From CAWHNT01 sp963830775 (GTDB lineage Bacteria; Pseudomonadota; Alphaproteobacteria; Geminicoccales; Geminicoccaceae), in NCBI GenBank assembly GCA_963830775.1, contig CAWHNT010000047.1:806001-870000 (forward strand): a stretch of DNA of 64,000 nt, written 5' to 3'. Shown one piece after another: positions 26,271 through 34,401 of this stretch (position 1 is its first letter; each line of letters opens with the position of its first letter). Below the pieces are notes generated by a model. The model had not been told where the DNA came from. It was given only the letters and a program-made list of their open reading frames with translations, and ran no database searches. The position numbers and the translations under genes are program-made.

Positions 26271-27134
26271 TCAGTCGGCGAAGACCACCGTCTTCGAGCC
26301 GTTGGGCAGCACGCGACCGTCAAGGTGGTAGCGGACCGCCCGGGCCAGCACGCGGCGCTCGATGTCGCGGCCCTTGCGGACGAGGTTCTCCGGCGTGTCG
26401 GCGTGGGTGATCCGTTCGACGTCCTGCTCGATGATCGGGCCCTCGTCGAGATCGCCCGTGACGTAGTGGGCCGTAGCGCCGATCAGCTTCACGCCGCGCT
26501 CGAAGGCCTGGTGATAGGGCTTGGCACCCTTGAAGCCGGGCAGGAACGAGTGGTGGATGTTGATGCAGCGCCAGGACAGGCGTGCAGCCATCTGGTTCGA
26601 CAGCACCTGCATGTAGCGGGCGAGCACGACCAGCTCGGTGCGGCTCTCCTGGACCAGGGCCCAGAGAGCTTCCTCCTGCGCGGGCTTGCTCTCCCGCGTG
26701 ACCGGGAGGTGGTGGAACGGGACGCCGGTGACATCGAGGTGGGCATAGGCCTCGGCCGGATGGTTGGCGACGATCCCGGCCACCTCCATCGGCAGCTCGC
26801 CGATCCGCCAGCGATAGAGCAGGTCGGCCAGGCAGTGGTCGAACCGGGAGACCAGCAGCATGACCCGCATGCGCGCGCTCCGGTCGCGGATCGACCAGTC
26901 CATCCCGAAATCGTCGGCGATGCCGGCGAATCCCTGGCGCAGCTCGGCGAGCGGCCGGGGCCCGGCGGTCTCGTTGAAGACCAGACGCATGAAGAAGCGG
27001 TCGCTGTCCGTGTCGTCGAACTGTTGCGATTCCAGGATGTTGCAGCCCTGGTTGAAGAGCCAGCTTGCGACCCGAGCCACGATCCCGGGCCGGTTCCTGC
27101 AGGAAAGGACAAGGTTGTAGTGCGGGCTGGACAA
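26271..27134 (-). CDS. purU: Formyltetrahydrofolate deformylase
   Basis: PurU releases formate from 10-formyl-tetrahydrofolate and so adjusts the one-carbon pool for purine synthesis. The 287-residue protein has an N-terminal ACT domain (YNLVLSCRNRPGIVARVASWL) and a formyltransferase-type catalytic domain. The latter carries the expected NIHHSFLPGFKGAKPYHQAFERGVK and the aspartate in TAHYVTGDLDEGPIIEQD. The start is the TTG at 27134, which has GAGGAG six bases upstream and gives the normal N-terminus. Confidence 0.94.
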   Translation of the reverse strand: MSSPHYNLVLSCRNRPGIVARVASWLFNQGCNILESQQFDDTDSDRFFMRLVFNETAGPRPLAELRQGFAGIADDFGMDWSIRDRSARMRVMLLVSRFDHCLADLLYRWRIGELPMEVAGIVANHPAEAYAHLDVTGVPFHHLPVTRESKPAQEEALWALVQESRTELVVLARYMQVLSNQMAARLSWRCINIHHSFLPGFKGAKPYHQAFERGVKLIGATAHYVTGDLDEGPIIEQDVERITHADTPENLVRKGRDIERRVLARAVRYHLDGRVLPNGSKTVVFAD

Positions 27135-27211
27135 AGCATCGCTCCTCGAAGGGCAGGGATCGGCTCGCGGTGCCGATAGCAGCAGCTGCGGCTGCCGGGC
27201 CAGCAGGCCCT

Positions 27212-28330
27212 TCAGAATGGCCCAAGGAAGGGGTCGGGCAGGGGCTCGAGCCAGCCTAGGCCCTGGTTCAGCAGGTAAGCCAGATCGTAGGGGAAGGCGG
27301 ACCAACGCGGCAGGCCGCCCCAGACCCAGCTCCAGGGCACGATCACCCAGGTGACGAGGAGCCAGGCCACCCAGCGGTCGCTGAGCGAGGCCAGCACCCG
27401 GCCGCTCAGGAGCCAGGTCGACGCGATGAGCGGGAAGGTGACGACGGCCAGCACCCGCGTCTGGTCGCCTGAGATCGGGAGCAGCAGCATCAGGCCGCCC
27501 AGGGCGGCGAGGAAGGGCAGGGCCTCCCGCCCGCGCTCGACATACTTCACGGCCACGAGCCAACCCAGGCCCAGCACCGAGAACAGGATGATGTGGACGT
27601 GGAGCAGGAACTGCTCGAGCAGGAGCGGCAGGTGCTCCTGAAGCCAGTAGAGCCGGCCCGAGTTCACCTCGACGCCAAGCCAGCTGAACAGCCCCACGAG
27701 CGCCAGCTTGCCCGCGACCACCCCGGCGAGCACGGACGCCGCCCAGCCCGGCCAGCGCTCGGCGGGCGAGCCCTGGAGCCGTGACAGAACCAACATCGCG
27801 AGCAGCGCGCCAAAGCCGAAGAGCGCCTGCTCGAAATGCTGCATCCCAAGGGCCGTGCCGACGAGCGCGCCGATCCACCAGCGGCGCGGCAGGGCGAAGG
27901 CCAGCATGATCAGGAACAGGGTAAGCGAATCGGTGCTGACCCAGAAGAAGGCGGTGGCCGAGACCGGCAGCACCGCGAACAGGACCAGCGACACTCGCGC
28001 CTCGCGCTCCGGAAGGTTGCGGAAGGCAGCGAGGACGAAGAGGGCCGCGAAGCCGATGGAGAGGAGGAGGTGAAAGCCGAAGAACGCCACCGGCGACGTG
28101 GCCCCGATGGCCCAGGCCAGGAACGGACCGAGCCAGCTCCAATAAAGCGTGTGGGCGTAGGGGTCCTGGAAAGGATTGGTAAACGGATCCTGTGCGATAA
28201 GGCGCGAGGCGCCGAAGTTCGGGATCTGCCACACACCTGTCTTCACCAGGCCGACGAGGAGAACCGCCGCGACCAGCCGCCACACGGGTGCCGCGAACAC
28301 CAGCCGCTCCGCCTGTCTCACCAGCTGCAT
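27212..28330 (-). CDS. Polytopic membrane protein, possibly a GT-C-type glycosyltransferase
   Basis: The 372-residue protein has around nine to ten hydrophobic segments, for example LVAAVLLVGLVKTGVW and FFGFHLLLSIGFAALFVLAAF. The loop after the first helix reads ASRLIAQDPFTNPFQDPYAH. An acidic first periplasmic loop is common in lipid-linked-sugar glycosyltransferases (GT-C), but I cannot assign a family. It is divergent from the UbiA-type gene, so it may belong to the same glycan locus. The ATG at 28330 places the first helix at the N-terminus; an open frame reaches further upstream. Confidence 0.6.
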   Translation of the reverse strand: MQLVRQAERLVFAAPVWRLVAAVLLVGLVKTGVWQIPNFGASRLIAQDPFTNPFQDPYAHTLYWSWLGPFLAWAIGATSPVAFFGFHLLLSIGFAALFVLAAFRNLPEREARVSLVLFAVLPVSATAFFWVSTDSLTLFLIMLAFALPRRWWIGALVGTALGMQHFEQALFGFGALLAMLVLSRLQGSPAERWPGWAASVLAGVVAGKLALVGLFSWLGVEVNSGRLYWLQEHLPLLLEQFLLHVHIILFSVLGLGWLVAVKYVERGREALPFLAALGGLMLLLPISGDQTRVLAVVTFPLIASTWLLSGRVLASLSDRWVAWLLVTWVIVPWSWVWGGLPRWSAFPYDLAYLLNQGLGWLEPLPDPFLGPF

Positions 28331-28470
28331 TGACGGTCCACACCGTGCTCGTACGCTATGGCGTGCGGAACCACGTGATGAGCTGGGGGTTTCCAGCCGG
28401 GGCATCCTCGGGAGGGCAAGTGGGCACGTTTGCGCAAGGCGTCGGAGGGAATTCGGCGCCGGCCCAATCT

Positions 28471-29913
28471 ATGGCCGGGGTCAAGGCTCCCCCACTTTGC
28501 GTCGACCTCGATGGCACTCTCCTTCGCACCGACCTGTTGCACGAGCAGTTCCTGCAACTGCTTCGACAGCGGCCCCAGGCCCTGCTGTCGTTGCCGCGCT
28601 GGCTGCTCGGCGGCAAGGCGGTCGTCAAGCGCCGGCTCGCCGACCTGGTTCGCCTCGACCTCGACACCCTGCCCCTCAACGAGCCGCTGGTCGACTACCT
28701 GGCAGCCGAGCGGGCCAAGGGTCGCGAGCTGGCCCTGCTGTCGGCGGCCGACGACAGCCTCGTCCAGGCCTATGCCGAGCGGCTGGGCCTCTTCGCCTGG
28801 GCCAAGGGCAGCGACGGGGAGCTGAACCTCGCCGGTGCGCGCAAGCTCGTCGCCATCCGGGCGCATTATGATGGCCCGTTCGCCTATGCCGGCAATGCGC
28901 CCGTCGACATGCCGATCTGGGCCGAGAGTGCCGCGGCCCTGGTGGCAGGCGATGCCTGCCGCAGGCTGCCGGAGGTGACCCGGCTGGCGCCTGTCGAGGC
29001 CACGTTCCCCTATGGTGCCGCGACCCTGGCGGGCCGAGCCCGGGCCTGGGCCGCAGCGCTGCGCCCGCATCAGTGGGCGAAGAACCTCCTGCTCTTCGTG
29101 CCGGTCCTGCTGGCGGGCCCGCTGGCGGGCTGGCCCGACTTCCTGGAAGCAGGCCTGGGGTTCCTGATCTTCGGCCTCCTGGCCTCGGCCGGCTACCTCG
29201 TGAACGACCTGCTCGACCTCGAGGCGGACCGTCGTCACCGCAGCAAGCGCTCGCGTCCGTTCGCAGCCGGTGAGCTGCCGATCCGCGACGGCGTGCTGGG
29301 CACGGCGCTGCTGCTCATGGCGGCATCGGCCCTGCTCATCCTGATGCCGCTCGCGTTCGTGCCTGCCGCGATCGCCTACTTCGCCGGCACGCTCGCCTAC
29401 TCGCTGGCCCTCAAGCGCGAGCCGATGCTGGACGTGCTCATGCTGGCCGGGCTGTTCACGGTCCGGGTCTTCGCCGGTGCCATGGTGCTGGCGGGCCCGG
29501 TCTCGTTCTGGCTCCTGACCTTCTCCATGTTCCTCTTTCTGAGCCTGGCCCTCGTCAAGCGCTATGGTGAGCTTGCCGAGCTCGCTCGCACCCGATCCGC
29601 GGAGACCATCCCCGGGCGGGGCTACGCCCCCTCGGAGCTGCCGCTGCTCCTGGGGCTCGGCGGCGCCTCGGCGATCGCGGCCAACGTGATCTTCGTCATC
29701 TACCTGGTCGACGAGAAGTTCCCCTCCGGCCTCTATGCCCGCCCGCAATGGCTGTGGCTGATCTTCCCGCTCCTGATGTACTGGCTCCTGCGCATCTGGC
29801 GCCTGGCCGTGCAGGGCCGCATGCACGAGGATCCGGTGCTGTTCGCGGTGCGCGACCGCCTGTCGCTGGCGCTTGGCGCCGTCATGCTGGGGCTCGTGCT
29901 GCTGGCACGATGA
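28471..29913 (+). CDS. HAD phosphatase fused to UbiA family prenyltransferase (decaprenyl-phosphate phosphoribosyltransferase type)
   Basis: The 480-residue protein has two parts. Residues about 1-190 are a HAD phosphatase (catalytic aspartates in PLCVDLDGTLLRTDLL). Residues about 200-480 are a UbiA-type membrane prenyltransferase with LRPHQWAKNLLLFVPVLL, the metal-binding NDLLDLEADRRHRSKRSRP, and the second motif in LALKREPMLDVLMLAGLFTVRVFAG. UbiA proteins of this kind transfer ribose 5-phosphate from PRPP to polyprenyl phosphate, and the HAD domain could remove the 5-phosphate. That is the start of the polyprenyl-phosphate-arabinose route. The two genes behind it fit the next two steps. An ATG at 28378 is an alternative start. 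Confidence 0.8.
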   Translation: MAGVKAPPLCVDLDGTLLRTDLLHEQFLQLLRQRPQALLSLPRWLLGGKAVVKRRLADLVRLDLDTLPLNEPLVDYLAAERAKGRELALLSAADDSLVQAYAERLGLFAWAKGSDGELNLAGARKLVAIRAHYDGPFAYAGNAPVDMPIWAESAAALVAGDACRRLPEVTRLAPVEATFPYGAATLAGRARAWAAALRPHQWAKNLLLFVPVLLAGPLAGWPDFLEAGLGFLIFGLLASAGYLVNDLLDLEADRRHRSKRSRPFAAGELPIRDGVLGTALLLMAASALLILMPLAFVPAAIAYFAGTLAYSLALKREPMLDVLMLAGLFTVRVFAGAMVLAGPVSFWLLTFSMFLFLSLALVKRYGELAELARTRSAETIPGRGYAPSELPLLLGLGGASAIAANVIFVIYLVDEKFPSGLYARPQWLWLIFPLLMYWLLRIWRLAVQGRMHEDPVLFAVRDRLSLALGAVMLGLVLLAR

Positions 29914-29914
29914 G

Positions 29915-31301
29915 ATGAGCCTGACCGACCGTCATCTGTCCTGGGGCCGGGTCCACCGCTTCCACCACGACGTGCTGCGCCCGACCAGCCGCGAGGCGGC
30001 GCAGCGGGCCTGCGCGCGGCGCCGGGCGGCCCGTGCTGGCCTACGGCCGAGGCCGCTCCTACGGGGACTCCTGCCTGAATGCTGATGGGGCCCTGGTCGA
30101 CACGAGCGGCCTCGACCGCTTCCTCGCCTTCGACCGCGCGACCGGCCTGCTCCATGCGGAGGCAGGCGTACGGCTTGCCGACGTGCTGGCCTTTGTCTGC
30201 CGCCCGGCTGCCGACGGCTCGGCCTGGTTCCCGCCCGTGCTGCCCGGTACCCGCTGGGTCAGCCTGGGCGGCGCGGTGGCCAACGACGTGCATGGCAAGA
30301 ACCATCACCTTGCTGGGCAGCTTCGGCTCCCATGTGCCCCTGCTCACGCTGGCCCGCAGCGACGGCCGCGTCCTCGCCTGCTCGCCCTGCCAGAACCCCG
30401 AGCTCTACCGTGCCAGCATCGGCGGGCTTGGGCTCACCGGCCTCATCCTCGATGTCGGGCTGCAGCTCCGCCGCGTGCCGGGGCTCATGCTGGTCACCGA
30501 GGACATCAAGATCGCGTCGCTCGACGAGTTCTACGCCCTCTCGGCCGAGAGCGAGGCGGGCTGGGAGTACACGGTCGCCTGGGTCGACTGTCTCGCCCGT
30601 GGGCGCGAGCTCGGGCGCGGGATCTTCTCCCGTGCCAACCATGCGCCGGGGCCGGTCGGGCCCACCGCATCTCTGGACCAGCGCCTGGCGGTACCGGTGA
30701 GCCCACCCTGGTCGCCTCTGAACGGGTTCACCTTGCGCCTGTTCAACGCCCTCTATCGCCGCCGGCTCGGCTGGCGTCGCCGCGCGCGGCACCTGGCCGC
30801 TTACGCACCGGTGCTGTTCCCGCTCGATGCCATCGGCGGATGGAACCGGCTCTATGGCCGCCACGGGTTCTACCAATATCAATGCGTGCTGCCGCCCGAT
30901 ACGGCGCGCGACGGGATCGCCGAGCTCCTCGAACTCAGTGGCCACAGCGGGGGAGGGCTCGTTCCTGGCCGTGCTCAAGACGCTGGGCGATCGGCGCTCG
31001 CCGGGCCTTCTCTCCTTCCCGAGGCCCGGCACGACCCTGGCCCTCGATTTCCCGAACCGCGGCCCCTCGACACTGGCGCTGCTCGACCGGCTCGATCGCA
31101 TCACGCTCGCCGCCGGCGGGCGGGTTTACCCGGCCAAGGACGGTCGGATGAGCCCGGCCATGTTCGCGGCCGGCTATCCCGGGCTGGGCCGGTTCCGCGA
31201 CAGCGTCGATCCGGCCTTCTCGTCGTCCTTCTGGCGGAGGGTGGGCGGTCCAGCGGCAGCACTCGCCGAGTCGCCCCGCAAGCGAGCTGGCCGCCGCATG
31301 A
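29915..31301 (+). CDS. FAD-linked oxidase resembling DprE1 (decaprenylphosphoryl-ribose 2'-oxidase); several frameshifts
   Basis: Pieced together, this is an FAD-binding type 4 oxidase of about 460 residues. It begins LSWGRVHRFHHDVLRP and has the FAD loop VLAYGRGRSYGDSCLNADG and GTRWVSLGGAVANDVHGKNHH, where DprE1-type proteins bind flavin. Further on are SIGGLGLTGLILDVGLQLRR, FLAVLKTLGDRRSPGLLSFP, and TLALDFPNRG. Extra bases occur near 30015, 30312 and 30957. A fourth shift near 31245 would give a stop that overlaps the next start (ATGA at 31298-31301). DprE1 oxidises the 2'-hydroxyl of polyprenyl-phosphate-ribose. The gene lies one base after the UbiA gene. Confidence 0.78.
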
Positions 31302-32030
31302 CGGCACCCGCCAAGGTGGCGATCCTCGGGGCCAGCTCGACCATCGCCGAGGCCTGTGCCCGGCTCTGGGCGGCGCGAGGTGCCGAGCTCTTCCTCGCCG
31401 GCCGCCGTGCCGAGAGCCTCGAGGCAATCGCCAACGACCTGAAGGTGCGGGGTGCGGGTGCCGTGACGGTGTGGGCCGGCGACCTCGCCGATACCGGCCA
31501 GCATGCAATGCTGCTGGAGTGCCATGGGCTCGCCGGACGTCGTGCTGATCGCCTGGGGAACCCTGACGGACCAGGCCCGCGCCCAGACGGAGCCGGGCTA
31601 TGCTGCGGGCGAGCTCGCGGTCAATTTCACCGCCCCCGCCACCCTGCTCCTGGCCCTTGCCGAGCAGCTGGCGCCGGGTGCGGTGATCGCCTGCATCACC
31701 TCGGTGGCCGGCGATCGGGGGCGGCAGAGCAATTTCGTCTATGGCAGCGCCAAGGGCGGCCTGCAGCGCTTTCTGGAAGGGCTCCGGCACCGGCTGCACG
31801 GCCGCGGCATCGCCGTGCTCGACATCCGGCCGGGCTTCGTCGCCACGGCGATGACAGCACACCTGCCGCAGCAGGGGCCGCTCTGGGCGAGGCCGGAGGC
31901 CGTGGCACGCGACATCGTGCGCGCCGTCGACCGGCGGCAGGCCGTCCTCTACACGCCCTGGTTCTGGCGCTGGATCATGCTGGCCGTGCGCAGCACGCCA
32001 CGCTTCCTCTTCCACCGGACCCGGCTCTGA
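31298..32030 (+). CDS. SDR oxidoreductase resembling DprE2 (decaprenylphosphoryl-2-keto-ribose reductase); one frameshift near 31525
   Basis: The corrected protein has about 243 residues. The cofactor loop is KVAILGASSTIAEACARLWA, a DprE2-like variant of the SDR glycine motif. Downstream are PDVVLIAWGTLTDQ, LAVNFTAPATLLL, the catalytic serine in CITSVAGDRG, and the YxxxK pair in FVYGSAKGGLQRF. One extra base near 31525 separates the two frames. DprE2 reduces the keto intermediate to the arabinose epimer, completing synthesis of polyprenyl-phosphate-arabinose. The start overlaps the oxidase gene's stop. Confidence 0.78.
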
Positions 32031-32031
32031 C

Positions 32032-33042
32032 ATGGCCGAACCCTCGGCCGGCCTCGACCCCGCCCGCGCCGGCTGGCGCGCTGCCATCTGGGCTGCCGGG
32101 TTCCTGGTCCTTGTGGCCCTGGCGCTGCGGGCCCTGGGCTTGGGCGAGCTGGGCCAGCACCTGGCTCGGCTCGACGCCGGCTTGGTGCTGGCGCTGCTCG
32201 GGCTGTCGCTGGTCAACTACGCGCTGCGTGCCCTGCGCTGGCAGGCGCTCTCCAGGGCTGCGGGCCTGCGCGTGCCGCTCCTTCGCAACGGCCTCTACTA
32301 CGTGGCCGGCTTCGCGTTCGCGGTGACGCCGGGCAAGGTCGGCGAGGTGATCCGGCTGTGGCTGCTCCGGCGGCACCACGCCGCCCCCTACCGCCGTACG
32401 CTGAGCCTGCTCGCCCTCGACCGCGTCAGCGATGCCGTTCCCCTGCTGGCCTTGTGCCTGCCGGGCGTCGGTGCCTTTGCGGGGCATGGCTGGAGCTTGG
32501 CCGCCGTCGGCGGGATCGTGCTCGCGGGCCTGCTGCTCGTCCTCCGGCCGGGCGCCCTCGCGGCCGTGATCAAGCTGGTCTACGCCCGGGTCCGCCGCCG
32601 GCCGAGACTGTTCGCCGGTGCCTTGCGGGCGCTCCGCTCGATGGGGAGCCTGACCACGCCACGGGTCCTGCTGATGGCGATGACCCTGGGAGCGCTCGGC
32701 TGGTCGGCCGAGATCCTGGCTGCCTGGCTCGTGCTGGACCGGCTGGGCGCCGATGTCGGCCTGGCGGCTGCCGCCTTCGTCTTCGGCTTCGGGATGCTGG
32801 TGGGCGGCCTGCCGCTGTTCCCGGGCGGCGTCGGGGGTGCGGAAGCGACGATGATCGCTCTCCTGCTGCTCCTCGACGTCGACGCCGGCACGGCGGTCAC
32901 CGCCACCGCCGTCATCCGCCTGGCGACCCTGGGCTTCGCGCTCGTCCTGGGCTTCCTGGCACTGCCGTTCGCGATTGCGGGCACTGCCGGCTCGCCGGCT
33001 CGGGGTGGAGACTTGCGGCCGGCCGGGCATCGGAGCCGGTGA
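32032..33042 (+). CDS. Flippase-like membrane protein (UPF0104 / lysylphosphatidylglycerol synthase TM family)
   Basis: The 336-residue protein has about eight membrane helices and the landmarks of this family. These are NYALRALRWQAL early, the conserved FAVTPGKVGEVIRLWLLRR, and PLFPGGVGGAEATMIALLL near the end. Members are found beside glycolipid and polyprenyl-sugar genes and are thought to move lipid-linked sugars across the membrane. In this context a role in flipping polyprenyl-phosphate-arabinose is plausible but inferred. It starts two bases after the SDR stop and its own stop overlaps the next start (GTGA). Confidence 0.8.
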   Translation: MAEPSAGLDPARAGWRAAIWAAGFLVLVALALRALGLGELGQHLARLDAGLVLALLGLSLVNYALRALRWQALSRAAGLRVPLLRNGLYYVAGFAFAVTPGKVGEVIRLWLLRRHHAAPYRRTLSLLALDRVSDAVPLLALCLPGVGAFAGHGWSLAAVGGIVLAGLLLVLRPGALAAVIKLVYARVRRRPRLFAGALRALRSMGSLTTPRVLLMAMTLGALGWSAEILAAWLVLDRLGADVGLAAAAFVFGFGMLVGGLPLFPGGVGGAEATMIALLLLLDVDAGTAVTATAVIRLATLGFALVLGFLALPFAIAGTAGSPARGGDLRPAGHRSR

Positions 33043-34401
33043 GCCGGGCGCTCGATCGGGCGCTGGTGGCGCTCACCATCCTGGCGTGCCTCGCCGCCTG
33101 GCTGCTGTTCTGGCAGTTCGGCGGCCTTGGCCTCACCTCGCACGACTGGCCCAAGGAGGCGCTCTACTACGACATCCTCCGCAGCGCGCTGCGGGCGGGA
33201 GCCTTGCCGTTCTACATGAGCCAGGATGCGCAAGGGACCTCCTGGTTCCTGGCCATTCCCGAGATCCCGACCTCGCCGCAGATCCTCCTGCTGCCGCTGC
33301 TCGGCAACGGCGCCTACGCCATGGCGAGCTGCCTCATCCTGTGGGCAGTCGGCGTCGTCGGCTGCATGCTCTGGCGGCGCGAGCACGCCACTCCGCTTCT
33401 GCCCTTCCTCTGGCTGCTGCTGCTGTTCTCGTTCAACGGCCACATCGTCGCCCATCTCACCGTCGGTCACAGCATGTGGGCCGCCTACTTCCTCTCGCCG
33501 TTCGTGATCCTCTTCCTCGTCCGCTTCATCGAGGGCGACCGCAGCACCAGAAATGCCGTCCTGCTCGGCCTGACGCTCGCGGCCATGATGCTGCAGGGAG
33601 GGTTCCACCTGGCCGTCTATTTCGCCCTCTTCGTGGCCATAGCGGGCCTCGCCAGCGCGGGCGGCATCGGCTTTCTCGTCCGCGCGTTCCTTGCCTGCGG
33701 CCTGCTCGCCGCGTTCCGCATCCTGCCGGCCCTGATCGCCTTCCAGGATCTCGATCGCACCTTCATGAGCGGCTATCCGGGCCTGAGCACGCTGGCCGAT
33801 GCACTCCTGACCGTCCGCCCACCCGCCAGCCTGCATCTCGGCAGCTTCACCGAGCACCGGCTGGGCTGGTGGGAATACGATGTCTATGTCGGCCCGGCCG
33901 GGCTCCTCTTCCTGGGCCTGTTCGGCTTGGGCCGGCTGGCCCGCGATCGCCAGCACCGCCCTCTGCTCTGGGCCTGCGCCGTCCTGGCGCTCCTGAGCTC
34001 GGGCGAGATCATCTACCTCCTGAGCCTCGCCCACGTGCCCGTGCTCGGGCAGGAGCGGGTGGCGTCCCGCTTCCTCATTGCGCCGCTGGTCTGCCTCATT
34101 TTCGTGGCTGCACGCTTCTACCCTGCCGGGCGCAGCCGGGTCCTGGACGGTGCTGCCTGGGCCGGGCTTGCCGCCACGGCCGCGGGCCTGCTCACGCATC
34201 TGCTGGTTTGGCGGATTGGTCGGCTCGAGGCGGCACCGCAGAGCGTGTGGCAACTCCGGCCGATCACGCCGGAGCCTAGCCTCTTCTATGAGCGGCTGTG
34301 GCTGGGCTCGTTCGCGGTCTCGGCCGTGGCCTGGGTCGTCAGCCGTGGCCTACCTCGTCCTGAGCCGCCCCTCGCGCGCTCAGTCGATCTCGACGACGTA
34401 G
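33039..34401 (+). CDS. Polytopic membrane protein, likely GT-C-type glycosyltransferase (3' end uncertain)
   Basis: The protein of roughly 450 residues starts at a GTG overlapping the upstream stop. It has around ten to eleven hydrophobic helices, an early periplasmic loop (SHDWPKEALYYDILRSALRAG), and FSFNGHIVAHLTVGHSMWAAYFL. That layout is typical for membrane glycosyltransferases using lipid-linked sugars, but no family can be fixed. The original frame runs on far into the antisense of the next gene. A one-base shift near 34338 instead gives a natural membrane C-terminus (VAYLVLSRPSRAQ) ending at 34401, overlapping the convergent gene by 22 bases. It is the last gene of the UbiA-to-flippase operon. 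Confidence 0.65.
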
